Shown piece by piece: positions 11,329 to 23,966 of a DNA stretch of 64,000 nucleotides. This stretch comes from Ceratodon purpureus (lineage: Eukaryota; Streptophyta; Bryopsida; Pseudoditrichales; Ditrichaceae): contig CM026433.1 of the NCBI GenBank assembly GCA_014871385.1, positions 15,379,985-15,443,984 of the forward strand. The letters are read 5' to 3'. How positions within the stretch are numbered: position 1 is the stretch's first letter; every line of letters begins with the position of its first letter. The position numbers were made by a program, and so were the translations under genes. The notes under the pieces are model-generated. The model did no database searches. It was not told the DNA's origin and worked only from the letters and a program-made list of their open reading frames with translations.

Positions 11329-11754
11329 CTAAGGTGGATGCACCCATAGCCGACCAGGTACCCATACCTAATCAGTAGACTTCTCCATTTCCAACCTCCA
11401 TTTCCACCCACTTACTGTTCAAAATCTTGGGAGATCTAGAAGAAAGTATCAAGCATGATTGGTAGAAAGGAATCAAAAGGAATCATACGGGAATATTTTG
11501 GTAGTAACACAGTGATCAAGTTTTGGTGTCATGGTGGTCAATTTTAGGTGGGCCTACATATCGGTTATATGTATTACAAAAAAATTGTCTTTCAAAATTC
11601 ATAGTAAATTAAATATTGAAGTAAACATGACATTTAAAGTTGCATTCCTCCTTGAACCTATTTCCCCTTCAAGGAAAAATCTCCCTCAACTTATACACCT
11701 CCAATCTTAGTGGCAAATCTCTTAACTGGTCGGTTATAGGTGGCTCCACCTTAG
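11329..11754. mobile_element. MITE, CTAAGGT family, member 1
   Basis: The terminal inverted repeats are about 28 bp, CTAAGGTGGATGCACCCATA... at 11329-11356 and the inverse at 11727-11754, with 24 of 28 positions matching. The 426-bp body is non-coding. The flanks GTAGTCTC and GTAGAATC may be a degraded 8-bp target duplication, which would fit hAT-type mobilisation, but this is weak. Its ends share a pattern with the element at 15314-15709. Confidence 0.6.
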
Positions 11755-14700
11755 TAGAATCTGGCACAAATAGGACAGCCAGAATGACCTATAAATAATC
11801 ACTTTGGATAGGTAGGATCCATTGTAAGTTATTATTAACAAAGATGTGAATTATGCTTTGACTTAAACAAATTTTATTAAATAGATTGAAGCTTCAAAAA
11901 TCTTGGTTCTTAACATTAGCACTCATTTTCTTTTGTGATATTTACAATGTCAAAATTGTTGGTAATGGATTCTACTATTTTATCTTTATGCACCCCTTTC
12001 TCTCCCTTCTCCCTTGTCAAAAAATTACACAACCATTAGCAAATTTTAAAGGATGTAATGATGAAACAATACTTTGGAGCCACATTTCAATATTTAATAA
12101 CAACCAACATTGTGGAAATAGTAGTTTGGATTGAATTTTTTACTAAATTAATTGAAAGGGTTCTAATTTTCTTTAGAGTCATTCGAAAAGTCATCCTAGG
12201 TTTTACATTGAACATCCATTTTTGATAAGCATCATTTTAGCAAGCACAAGTTTTATTTAAGCACATACAATTTTCATTGAATAAATGTTTTATAGAGTTG
12301 ATTATAGTAGTCATCAAAGAAACCTTATTTAAGAATTTAACTATTTTATTTTTATGAAAATTCAACCTATAGTCATAGATAAATTTGGAAAATTCATACT
12401 TGATTTGACCAATGTAAAAAAGGTAAAATCCAACTTTGTACATGTAGTAAATGAAGGAAAGGTTTTGTTAAAACCAAAAAAATAATGATAATTGTATTGA
12501 AATATGGACATTAAAAAAAACATAAATTTTAGTAATAAATTGGAATTATTAGTTTAGGAATTTTATTAAGCTAAACTTTTGTGAGAAGGGATTGAAATTG
12601 CCAAGAGTCTACAAATCATGTTTTGTCCTAATACTATCATATTGCTAGCTTTGCAAGCATTAATAGTACATGCTTTGTAAGTTTATTTGCAGCCGTGGTC
12701 TTCCAATGTAAATTTAATTGCTTTGGAGTTTGGATATATAAAGTAGAGATAGCTTTTAATCATTTAAAACTCTATTTTGTGAATCCTCTCCACCTCTCAC
12801 CACTCTCCCCCTCTAAAAAATTCAAGTCAAACTAATTTGACCTATCACTTACTACATTGAATACTTCTATCTACTCTATAGGCATTTGAATTCAAAACTA
12901 TTGGTTTAAGTTATTCCAAGTATGCATTTATCACGCCTACGAAGCTTCATGATTTGCAATGGATAAGATGGTGGTGGGCGACCGGCCCATAATTAGATGA
13001 TTCAAATCTCACACAATGTTAATGGGCCATGGTATGCTATTCTTTTGTTTACCCCCTCAAAGCCTTAGAGGCTTAAAATTAGCTCTTATGTGGTCGAATT
13101 TAGTTTTCATATTGGAATTTTTTTTATTTTTTTTATTTTTTTTCATTTAAGCTGAACTAAGAAAGTCAAAATAATCAAGTCTAATATCTATTCCATCCAA
13201 CAATTCAAAAAAATTCTAATTCTTAAATCTTTTACGTCAATTATCAAAACCATTGATTAACAACAATTTTTTTGTTTTTCAACATAGATTTTTTATCCAA
13301 TTTTTCAACATAGAAATTGTGTGACTATATAATATATTAAAGTGTTTTAATTTGAAATTTATAACCAATGTAACTTTTGGATAATTATTGTAATTAATAT
13401 GATTTTTCTAAGACATAAGTTAAAGAAAATCATAATTATTTCAATTTCCGAAAGAATATCATGGAAAATTCAGGAGTCTTAGTAAACATAGGTTCATGTA
13501 AAAAATAAATTTCAAAATGAATTTCTCATATTTGAAACAAGAAATTCACAGTTATACATTGAAGTTTGACTACACTGAAAGGACTCAGGAGGATGGGCTT
13601 AGAGGGGTTAAATCAGCATCCACCTCTTGATTCAAGCGCTACAACTTATAAGGCTTTAAAATTTGAGTAAAAGGCGGCTTTCAGAATTGAATAAAAGGAC
13701 TGCTCAGCTCAAATTAAATCCAAGGTCCATGCATAAGAGCCCCTTTAAGCCAGTGGTAACCACCCACAAAACAGTTGAACAGACTCAGTTAACCCCTAAA
13801 CGCCTAAACGACCAAAAGCTGGTCGATCTCATTCTTTCAAGTTTCACAAGTGTCATCTATAGTAGAGCGTCCAAAAATGGCGCAGTGCCAAAAATGGAGC
13901 TCTAGTCATCTTCTATCAGAGGTACATAATAGCTTCCCCACCCAACAGTACCATGTACTGATGGAAAACATTATAGGGTGTGCGCCATTTTAGAAACACC
14001 TATGAATCCATCTTCAAAATTCATAACTAATTGTAGAAGAATCCAAAAATGATGATTCCACTTGCTCCAACTTTTTAATTAGTTTCCCCATGCATGAAAA
14101 ATATTTGCACTGCTAATTTCGCAGTAGATTCCCCAGGCTGAAATAAAATCATAGCTTGTAGATAACATGTCTATCTAACTATGAAATATTAAAAAATAAT
14201 ATTTTACATTATTTATAGTAGAAAAATAGAGCATCCAAAGTCAAAGTCTATTTTTGTGGTCATAGGCTCAAGCATTTGGAGGTTAAAATAATCAAAATTT
14301 TCATGATACTTGACTTATTCTTAAAGTTACCTCCACTTTTAAAAAGACACCAAGAGTTTTTTTTTAATGCATCATATTCATCAAATTGGAAATTTGGTTC
14401 AGTCTTGGAAGTTTTAGAAATTTTTAAATATTATTTTTAAAATTTATGTAATTCATGTTTTTGTGTTGAAAATTTGCATAGTATTGTATTATTGTTTTTT
14501 TATTTCAAATAGTTGAGGGGCCCAGAAGTTCTTGGTGGACTCTCTATTTTGGGTGCGTAAGAGTTTGATAGTCTTTAAATTCAAAAAAGAAAAAAAAAGC
14601 CATTCCCCAAAACTAGTTATACTTAAAATTTAGAGACCACCAGGGTTGTCATAAGCTATTAGGCACCAAATATAGAGAGACCACCAAGTTTTTCCATGTT

Positions 14701-15313
14701 CATTTATTTTTTTAAATGAACAAATAATTTGATGTTTAATCAAAGATTCAAAGTTCATGGTATTTAAGTTAAATACCAGATAATTTTACAAGTAACTCTA
14801 TTAAACTCAAATTCAACAATTAAACATAATATCTTGAATACTTTTTCAAAATCTATCTATAGACACTAAATCACGGTCTTGATTTTACTGTACCTTACAA
14901 ATTATAGCATTAGATTGATTTCGACTTTCTTTTTACTCATAATTCATCTTCTTTAACAAATTACATATTGATGGATAAAACCTTGAGAATGTGAATCCAT
15001 GAACATCAAGATGAGCTCTAAACTTCCAAAATTTCAATTAAGTATTTAAAGATTATATGAATTCTTGTTATTTAGATGCTAGCCTCTAGGGTTGGGAAAC
15101 AGTGAGGCCGTGGACCAATGGCTATGCTCCACCCATGAAATGGGTACCCAGGCCTACATCTGCTTTGTTATACCCGGACTCTGGGTTGAATACTGGGCAA
15201 CGCCATTGATCGATACTTACACCAACACCGAAGCTGACAATAGAAAATTCATCAACTGATCCGTTTCATTACAGCAGTAATTTCTTGTACTCGTATTTGA
15301 TTTCAAGTTATGA
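11755..15313. other. Long AT-rich intergenic tract
   Basis: The tract is very AT-rich with many homopolymer runs (for example T-rich DNA near 13120-13142). No gene was found. It includes the possible SINE at 12950-13142 and an unpaired TTAACCCC-type transposon-like end near 13786. Confidence 0.6.
12950..13142 (+). repeat. Possible tRNA-derived SINE
   Basis: A box-A-like stretch (TGGATAAGATGG near 12958-12969) is followed about 40 bp later by a box-B-like stretch (GATTCAAATCTC near 13003-13014), and the region ends in a T-rich tail with A interruptions. This is the order and spacing of an internal Pol III promoter. The B box deviates from consensus and no second copy is in the window, so this is tentative. 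Confidence 0.25.
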
Positions 15314-15709
15314 CTAAGGTATACACACCTATGACCGATAACTTAAGCATTTCAGCATAGTAGAGTTTGGGTTTTCAATAAGGAGTTATTTTTCGTGCGT
15401 AGTATCATAAGGTTCATGAAGAATGAGCATTTTTCCAAAATTAATTCAGTAAAATTTAAATTACTACAAATTTTTTTGTCTAAAAGTTAGGTTTACCCAT
15501 AACCGACATATAGGTGTACCAGTGACCGATAACAACAAGAGTAGTGAACAACAACATGTCCATAACCCTCACAGAGGCATTCTATTGGAGGATGCATCCT
15601 AAATCTACTGTTCATCAATTATCGGTTACTGGTTTTGCTTTGCTCTGCAATGGGGAAGCCTACGAATCAGTCATGGGTTCATTAACCCTCATGGGTGTGT
15701 ATACCTTAG
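15314..15709. mobile_element. MITE, CTAAGGT family, member 2
   Basis: The ends CTAAGGTATACACACCTATG at 15314-15333 and the inverse at 15690-15709 match with one mismatch. The 396-bp body is non-coding apart from short chance frames. The pattern CTAAGGT-n-A-n-n-CACC-n-AT is shared with the element at 11329-11754, so the two look like one diverged family. No clean target duplication was found. Confidence 0.6.
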
Positions 15710-18092
15710 GTACAAGTGAGTCGCCATGAGCCTACCCAATTGTGAATTGCACCTGATTGAGAAGCTTTCCTTGGAGAGTAAGTTATGCAGTCAACAAGGC
15801 CGTCGCCAAGGCTCTGAAACTAATTATTAATAGTTCCAATTGAATAGACTGGGATGTTGTGCACTGTCACAGTCTCTCTGGTCAATTCACGGGAGTACCA
15901 GGGCGTCACGGTGCTGGAAGTGGCCCGAGGCAGAGCATCCAGAGCATCCAGAGCATCCAGAGCATCCAGAGCAGCGATGTCGGAGTCTCAATTCGATGAT
16001 TCGCTTGTGCGGTAATTAGAAGTCAATTGTGTTGATCCCTTGGTGAACTTTGCAGGTTTCGTTAGGGTTTCCTAAGCAGCCTCCAACACATTCATGCAAA
16101 GACGTCACCTAGGCAACAGATTACGTACACATACAATCTAATACTCTGGATGAACCAGGGGACTAACGACAACATCGTCACTGACGCCAGTGGTCGAATT
16201 TCTCTAATCCAGTAGACGTCGAGGTTTGAGTCAAAGCGTAGGCCCCGGGCCCGCTCCTTGTTCCCCCTGCTCCTGCGCTCCATGAACTTTGTCTTCTCAT
16301 TTGTGCTAGTAAAACCCGGTGGGTTCTGAGAGGCTAGGAACATGATCAATATTGTTGTCATCGACTCATCAAGCAATCGGAGTCCGAACATGTGAACCAG
16401 GATAATAAGTTGCCCGCCGTGAGTGTTCTATCTAAAAGGCCAGGCCCTATTACCTACGGATAATCACATCTTTGATACAGCGCGCCTTGCGAGAAACCTG
16501 ATTAGATTCAGGATATATAGCACACGAAGCTGCCCCTCCTTCATTCCCTCCCTTGCCTGCACACAAGGAAGATTCATGTTGTGACCCGGGAATTGATAAT
16601 TGCTTCCTCCATTCCGCCGACACAATACTGTACCACACATTCCAGAATGCTGACTCCTTGATGGCCCACAGTGCAACTCTTTGTCTGAGTCCAGCTAATC
16701 ATCAGCTCCAGTTGCGCCCCTGATTCAAACACGCCAGGTGCTACCTACCAGTGGTTCTCAACAACGATTGATCCCACTCATGTCGCCATCAGTGTTTACA
16801 GACACCTGCTATGTGTTTGATAAAATTTATAATATATCTTTGATCGACGTTCAGTGAGAAGGAATCAAATCGGTCGGACGCATACTTTCAATTAGGCTCG
16901 TGACCTAGCCAAGTGGCAAGATCAAGTGATGAGCATTGGGATCGGAGTAGAACAGGTAGTACTGAGCCCCTGAGCCCTGCTGCAAGCCTGGTCAAATACG
17001 ATTATTCAAGCTTGTGCACGAGGCTCCTGGGTAACCGACACCAAATTCTGCAGCAACTGTATGTAGTTGTTTCCTGATTCCTTACAACTTGGAAAGTCGT
17101 CGTCGCAAAATATGAGCTTTGCGGCGGGACCCGGAACCGGAGAACCGGAGGGCTATCACTGTCATGGACCCCGCACCACTGAAGTCGTCGGACGTCTCTC
17201 TGAGCTCTGTGCACAAACGTTGGACACGGCCGGACGTCTAATTGTAGGTCGTTCTTACGACGAACAACTACCGTTTGAACAATCTAGCCGGTAGCTCAAT
17301 CGAGGTTGCATCCTTCCTCCATGACAACTTCCAGCTGAATTTCATCCCGCCTGCACCATCATTCAGCTAAGCCGCCAATTTGATCAGCTTTTCTGCGCAA
17401 GCCTCTAATCCAGACAGCAGTCCGTGCGCACAGAGTCGAGTCCTTGCGCGCGGATCTCGGACCCACATGGTAGCATCTCAGTTTATGCTCTAAATCTATT
17501 TGCAATTTGTTGCTTGCGTCTCGCAATATGGGTCGCAGCAAAGCCAGCAGTGCTCGTGAGTCGGGTCTCTCTCAGAGAATGGAAGCTGGGTCGTCGAAGA
17601 ACAGCACCAGATCGCGTTGTTATCGCGTTTTCAAACCTAAATTTTCGTCAAGCTTACCACCAATTGAGAGATCTCTCTTTCTCTTTCTTGTGGAGGAGCA
17701 CCTTGAGAGGACTCTACTTGTCTGCCAAGTCATGGAAGCAGGAGCGCAAGTGGTTTCAAGAATTCAAACGGCAATGTCTGAATTAATTCTCGTGAAGGAA
17801 GTTGTCATGTATTCTCTATAACGCTGCACAGCAACTGTATTTAAGATGGTCTCCATTGCAGGTGAATGACAACATTCCATAGTAACGGGCAATACTTCCT
17901 CTAGCATTATTGCTGATCATCAACGTTAATAAGAATACCACATTAGGAGCTCAGCAATCTAACTGAATTTGCACTGTGAGATTATCTGGAGTTTGATCCA
18001 ATTCGTTGGTAGTTTGTGGATTTAGTCTGCAGGTGTAATTACGTACCGAGAGTCAAGTGGTTAGAACACTCCTCTGAGGAACGAGGAGAGTC
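15710..18092. other. Intergenic DNA, weak ORFs only
   Basis: Base composition is higher in GC than the surroundings, with several 60-120 codon frames on both strands around 16.1-17.8 kb. None resembles a known family or joins to neighbours through clear splice sites. A plus-strand frame near 17.5-17.8 kb (MGRSKASSAR...) is Ser/Arg-rich at its start and is the best of these, but I would not call it a gene. Confidence 0.4.
15933..15974. repeat. 9-bp minisatellite
   Basis: AGAGCATCC is repeated four full times in tandem, with a partial fifth copy. Confidence 0.9.
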
Positions 18093-18242
18093 ATGGCTGC
18101 CACGGGTGATGGTGGATCATCGAAGTGGAATCCTCCTCCACAGCCCAAGCAATCCATGGGGGACGGTGGATCATCGAAGTGGACTCCTCCGCCTTCCAAA
18201 CGAGAATTGGGTTTTTTGGGGAACATCGACAATATCAACTGA
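18093..18242 (+). CDS. Small ORF with a duplicated GDGGSSKW-PPP motif
   Basis: A 49-codon frame from ATG to TGA contains two copies of the motif G-D-G-G-S-S-K-W-N/T-P-P-P, separated by a short Gln/Pro linker, followed by SKRELGFLGNIDNIN. At the DNA level a phrase of about 19 bp (GGTGGATCATCGAAGTGGA) is repeated about 57 bp apart. A Gly/Ser/Pro-rich peptide of this type could be a small secreted or disordered protein or the first exon of a longer gene. I saw no signal peptide and no clear downstream exon. I do not recognise it, and a chance frame is possible. Confidence 0.3.
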   Translation: MAATGDGGSSKWNPPPQPKQSMGDGGSSKWTPPPSKRELGFLGNIDNIN

Positions 18243-19520
18243 TACCCGTATTCAAGCTCGAATTCTGAAGACCTATTCATCATTAGCTCGATTAGTTGTC
18301 GCCAGCTCCAAGTTCATGCGACAGCCTCCAAAGTCATTCTCTTTTGCAACGGCGTTCAACTGGATTTCTAAAACAAGAAGCTTGGAATGACTCATTAAAC
18401 TGGGCGTAGATTACCAACTAGAATTCTACATTTCTCTCCAGTATTGGAGATTGATAGCATGCGTTCCAAGTTAAGTTTTCACCAGAACGACGACTTCGGA
18501 AGCCATGTTCCAGATTGACTTTTTTTTGTTCCTCCCATTTGAAGGACAAATAGCCGTACATATATATTATTGTTAGGTCAATTTATTAATACGACAGGCT
18601 CGAAGCTGATAAGTTGTAAAGTCTATTTGAACAGTTCATGTTAAAAGATCGTTTTAGTACTTGATAAATGAATTGGTGTCCAGCAGCAGCTGTTCGTGAT
18701 TGTGTAACTAGCTTTGTAGCGTGACAGTGATCGCTCTAAAAATCTTCCTGAACCTGCATATTCAACATATTCAAATCAATAAAACTAGAATCAGGGCATC
18801 CTCAAAGGCTCGGAGCAGTATTATGCACAAATGAAGTTCGCTTCTACATCGTTTCGGAAATTCGCCCAGCCCTTCCACTTTTTTGGAAATACTTTCAAAG
18901 CTTTGTGAACTGTCCGAGAGCAGTGCAATTGATCGAGCTGGGGCTCGCTAATTGGCTCACCAGCCATATTTCTCTGCTAATCCAATTTCATGCTATGAGG
19001 AGTCGAGGACCTAACAGTCTTCTATGTGACAATCTTGTAAGTAGCTACCAACAATCTTATTGGTAGCAGAATATACTACGTGGAATTAAGTAGCTGAATC
19101 ATAGTTGGAAGTGAATAAAGAGCGATGTATGAAACGTGTGCATAATTATTGCAGCAAGAAATTCCGATCGCTCCAACCGTTGGTGATGGCATTGGTGAAT
19201 CTAACCTTACACATGGAATCTAAAATTCAAAATCTATAAATTCATTTATACACTAATTCCAAAATATTCTTCCAAATAATGGCATATAAGGATTTTTCTC
19301 AAATTGTCAATCCTAGTGACACCTTGTGATATTTAGCAGTTAAGTATGAGGATATTATTGGAAAATTATCTTTTATATAAGTGTGTTTTAATTTTTAATT
19401 TTTAATTTTCTTATTTGAATACAACAGTTAATATGACTCACTCAGTTTGCTTTAGCCTGGCTGCATCCAAGTTTCCATGTATTCCCTAGGGCCCAAATCA
19501 AGTGTGGTTGCTAGGAGAAA
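18243..19520. other. Intergenic DNA
   Basis: No gene or clear repeat was seen before the transposon that begins at 19521. Confidence 0.5.
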
Positions 19521-21139
19521 GGGGAGAGCACAATAAAGTAGACCACAAAGTGCAACATGTGATCACTAGGAAGTGAAATTGTGAATATGAAGTGTGCTGT
19601 TTTTCAAAGCTCAAAGCTAATTTTGAGCATTTTGGTGTAGTTTTTGAGCATTCTAATAATCAATTTTTAGGGTCTCATGAGGTATCTCCTACGCATCAAC
19701 GTTAAAAAAACATCTTCAATTGAAACTGAATTTGACCACTAGTTCTAAATCATGAAAATCAACTTTTCCAAAGTCTTAATTTCTTCATTTGGTGCCCTCT
19801 ATTGTCTTTAAAGGATGTTTTTTTCAATTTGAAAAACAACATTAGATGAAAAAAAACTCCCAAAAAGTACCACTGAAGTGACCATAAAAAAAACATCCTC
19901 GCGGTACTTTTAAACCAATAGATGAGTATATGAATTGACTATTTTAGAATACCTTTTAAACAAACAGAAGGCATCACTTCATCAAAAGTGATTTTTAGAT
20001 AATTTTTTATTCTTTTCTAGCCACTTTTTCAAAATAACTGCATTCACTTTGCTCGGATTTAAAGCCTTCGTACAATAACTTTAAAGTGTCTACTTTGCTC
20101 AAAACTTTTGCAAGTTGTAAAAAACCAAGTTGAGAATCTATATTAGCAAAAAAAAATTAAATTAACCCTAAAGGTTGAAGCCGTTTTTGGGCCTCCAAAA
20201 CAAAAAACTGTGATTTATCACAACCTTGTAGAAGTTGAAGTATAATTCTTAATTTTTTAATTTTTTGATACATCCAACCGTAAGATCTTAAACCTAACCA
20301 CCTGCACTTATACCATGTCAAATTTCAACGGTTGGATCTTTATCTCAAACATTGTGAGATTATAACGTTCAAGTTTAGTGTTTTTTTTTTTTTTTGGGCT
20401 TTGCGCAAAAGGCATACTCTAAATGGTGCCAAAGGAGACTTGATTATTGTTACCTCAAACATTTTGCTCATATTTTTTCCACAAAGGTAACTAAGTTGAG
20501 CACCTCTATGGAGAAATTTAGAGTCTCATTACACTTTTTTGGCCTTCATGCAAATTATTTTCCAGAAGAAGGTACAAAAAACACAATATGATAAAAGTTA
20601 AATAACATGAAATGCTTTTTGTTTTTAAAAAAAACTCAAATTTTGACAAATTTTGAAAGAAAAAATTGTAAAATTACCAAAAACTATGAAGGTTGTTTCT
20701 GTGATTTTTGGAGGCTGCCATTGTAAAATCGGTAAGCTTTTTGACTTAGGCCACTTTAGATTTTGAGTAATGAATTGGTTATGAACACATTTCCAAAAAA
20801 ACAATTCTAAAAAAACCTAATTTTAAACTGCCCGTTTTGGACTTGAAACCTAAAAATTCTAGATGAAGGTTCTAAAAGTAAAATTTGGCTTTGAAAATTT
20901 TACCAAATACACTTTGCGGTATTGCGTTATAAGGAGCATCCAGTAAAATTCTTAGGCAAAAATATTACTTTTAACTCCTTCATCTAAGCTGCCCAAAACA
21001 ATCGAGAGCCATTTTGGATTTCTAGAATCTTTAGGGATTAAATTACATCTTTCCATAACTTTTGTGCAATTTCTGCAGAAGGGCTGAAACTGATATATAG
21101 TTAAGCACTTTTTTGGTCCATTTTATTGCGCTCCTCTCC
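19521..21139 (+). mobile_element. DNA transposon with GGGGAG...CACAATAAAG ends, copy 1
   Basis: The left end (19521-19553, GGGGAGAGCACAATAAAGTA then GACCACAAAGTGC) is the approximate inverse of the right end (21105-21139, beginning GCACTTTTTTGG and ending GCTCCTCTCC). The 1.6-kb body is AT-rich and has no transposase frame. The first roughly 330-370 bp, read inward from the left end, match in inverse the right arm of copy 2 (22460-23193) with perhaps one difference in eight or nine bases. The flanks are A-rich and a 9-bp target duplication is only suggested. The superfamily is unassigned; MULE-like is possible. Confidence 0.6.
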
Positions 21140-22459
21140 AAAAAGAAAAGGAAACAGTGAACAAAGCCTATCAATTTGAGAAGTTAGCTAGAGTGTGTAA
21201 TGGACAAAGATAACTATATCTAAGTATAATGGATTGTGAGATTTATTATATAAATGAAACTAGAAAGAAAATAGATCATTAACAACCTTTCAAAGCATAG
21301 CCAATAGATTCAATCCATAACCTGATAAGAATTTCTCTCCAATCTCTCAACTCCCGAGTCCCCAATGATTGAAGCCATCTTTATTGGTTTAATTTCCAAT
21401 TTGGTAAAAATACTAGTCTAATTTTTACATTGTTTTGGCATTTTGTTAGAACTATTTTGTAGCTGATACGAAGGTATCTTCTCTGTATTGTGCTATTCAA
21501 TATTAATTCTAGTCTTATGTTAATAGGTTGAGTTGTACAACGACCTTTTATGTTTATAATCTAGGCCTAAAGTATTGGGTTGAGAATAGAAGTGTTAACC
21601 TTATAAGAATATTGTAAGAAGAAGTAGTTTTATACAAATGAAAAGTAAGAAAGTGTGATTTTGGAGCCTGCTGTCAAAATTGTGTGATAAATTAGAAGTA
21701 TGTTCTCCTAAATCTTTAGCATAAATGAGGTATTGCAGTAGGATTGTATGTTTTGAATGATTCATATGTGAATGCTTATTTAGATGAACAATTTTTTCAA
21801 ATGATTATTTAGATAGATGAATACTTGGCAAAGCTGAAAACATACCCCTATCTACACAAACATACGTCTACAAAATTCATACAACTCCAAATTTTAATTG
21901 TACTACTCAATTTGGAATATGATGTTAAGTTTCAACAAATGGATGAAAACAAACTCAATATATTTCATCAAGGATGTGGTTATTCTGTAGACTTGTTCCG
22001 CGTTTTTGAAAATGTCCATTGCAACACTTTCACAAATACCCAATTTGTTATAAAAGTACCTCCATGGCCCATGTGTATTTCACATGGTGTTTAATGTATT
22101 GAGTTTTACATCGCTACAATAGTGTTGATGTAAGTGTTTCATAGATAAAGTACAACAAATGATAATCATAAGAAGATAATTATAAACAAGTACAAAATTT
22201 CAAATTCCCTAAAGGAAAGACCTTCTGCTATGTCATGTACTTTACAAACATATGATTGCTAGTTGTACTCACACAAAAATATGGAATAAGGTAGATGGAT
22301 TTAAACATATCTTTCATTGGTTTCATAGTCTTCTTTGACTTCAAAACAAGCTCATACGATTACCTGTAACTTGAAGGCTAGGGCCATTCCTAGAGAGAGC
22401 CTTGGATTCTATCCACGTGATTACAAGGTTGTTTGTCTAGAGTCTAAGGTGGCATATAG
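21140..22459. other. AT-rich spacer between two related transposons
   Basis: No gene was supported. A 89-codon plus-strand frame near 21.8-22.1 kb has no recognisable features. Confidence 0.4.
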
Positions 22460-23193
22460 GGGGAAGCACAATAAAGTGTACCACAAAAGTGCTTAGCTCA
22501 TTGCCAATTTCAGCCATTGTTGTAAACACTAAGAAAAGTGACATATAATTTGATGATATATTGGAAGGGGCTTCAGGTATAGAAAATAGACTCGGTCATC
22601 TTGAGTCTACGAAATTTTGGATCCGATGTGTGCCTTTTACAAAGCCTTACGAGTCACGGCAAGTGATCCAAAGTGAATGCTGTCATTTGAAGAAGTGGAC
22701 AAAAAAGAGTGCACAAATGTTAGAAATCACTTTTGACTGCGTTGTACCCTCCGATTGTAAATTGCGGTTTCAAAAATGGACCTAAGCAATTCCTTTGGAA
22801 GTTTGTACAACCGAAAAGTTTCGTTGGAACGTTTTTGGGGAGCTGTTTTCGACGAAACTTTTTGTGAGGTTTTTTTCACCGAACATTGTTTTTTAAATTG
22901 GAAAAAACATCCTCTAAAGACAATAGAGGGCTCCAAATGAAGAAATTAAAACTTTGAAAAAGTTCATTTTCATGATTTAGAACTAGCGGTCAAATTAAGT
23001 TTCAATTGAAGATGTTATTTTTATGGAGATTCCTGTAAGATACCTTGTGACACCTTAGAAAGTGACTAAAATGCTCAAAAACTACACCAAAATGCTCAAA
23101 ATCAGCTTTGAGCAATAAAAAACAGCACACTTCATATTCACTTCCTAGTGATCACATGTTGCACTTTGTGGTACACTTTATTGTGCCCTCCCC
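22460..23193 (-). mobile_element. DNA transposon with GGGGAG...CACAATAAAG ends, copy 2
   Basis: The left end GGGGAAGCACAATAAAGTGT (22460 onward) and right end (23161-23193, GCACTTTGTGGTACACTTTA then TTGTGCCCTCCCC) are inverse copies of each other and belong to the same family as copy 1. The element is 734 bp, non-coding, and lies in the opposite orientation to copy 1, so the two together form a long imperfect inverted repeat with arms about 3 kb apart. Confidence 0.65.
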
Positions 23194-23577
23194 AATATGC
23201 TAAGCAATTATCTTATGCGTGCGTCACCGCGGAAGTGCATTTGTAAATCACAGTTGCACCCTACCCGCTGCATGGGTTCCATCATATTAGTAAATAGATT
23301 GCTCCAACTTTCAATGGCAATGAAGTCCTATGTGCCAGAAATTAAATAAAAATTAGAAAAATGAATACATGATGAAGTTGTATGTGCCAAAATATAAATA
23401 AAAAATGGAAATACAAAGATATGATGACTATTGCAATTTTCTACTATCAATGTACAATTTAACACCCTCCGATTCCAAGTGTTGGATCATATACACAAAT
23501 TCACAACCTGCCTCTTCATTTGGCACCCTAATGGCTAATACTCAATTACAACATTTTATGTCAACTGTCAAGCGATA

Positions 23578-23966
23578 AGGTCGGTTGTTCTAAAACCACC
23601 ACCTTCCCCATTTCTAACATGTAGACCTTTCTTTGGCCACCACAGTTAAGACCCAAAACTACCAATTTCACAATTCAAATTGACCAATCATCCCAAACAA
23701 AAACCTGGTGGTTTTAGTATTAACATCATGAGTGATAATTAGTACAACATGGTATGAACATGGGAAAACCTGTAGATCAAATTTTGGTCACGAAGTACTT
23801 TTACCTTCAAAAATTTGTATCTATTTCAGTATTGGCAAGAAAATTCCGGAAAAAAATACATTAGATTAGAAAACAACTTTTCTACATGGGAGAAATATAC
23901 CCCAAAAATAACCCTACAAATAAAAGCTCAGAATCCATAAGTTGGTGGTTTTAGGACATCCGACCT
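23578..23966. mobile_element. MITE inserted in copy B only
   Basis: The ends AGGTCGGTTGTTCTAAAACC... (left) and the inverse of AGGTCGGATGTCCTAAAACC... (right) match over about 24 bp with two differences. The 389-bp body is non-coding. Copy A of the duplication lacks it, so insertion came after duplication, or the element was excised from or converted away in A. The exact target duplication is unclear because the flanks of the two copies have diverged. Confidence 0.8.

Noticed and set aside
17424-17821. Overlapping 120- and 104-codon plus frames
   Set aside because: No recognisable domain, poor composition and no supporting splice structure.
18041-18085. tRNA-Ser-like phrase (AGTCAAGTGGTTAGA)
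   Set aside because: No B box follows at the right distance and no acceptor stem is present.
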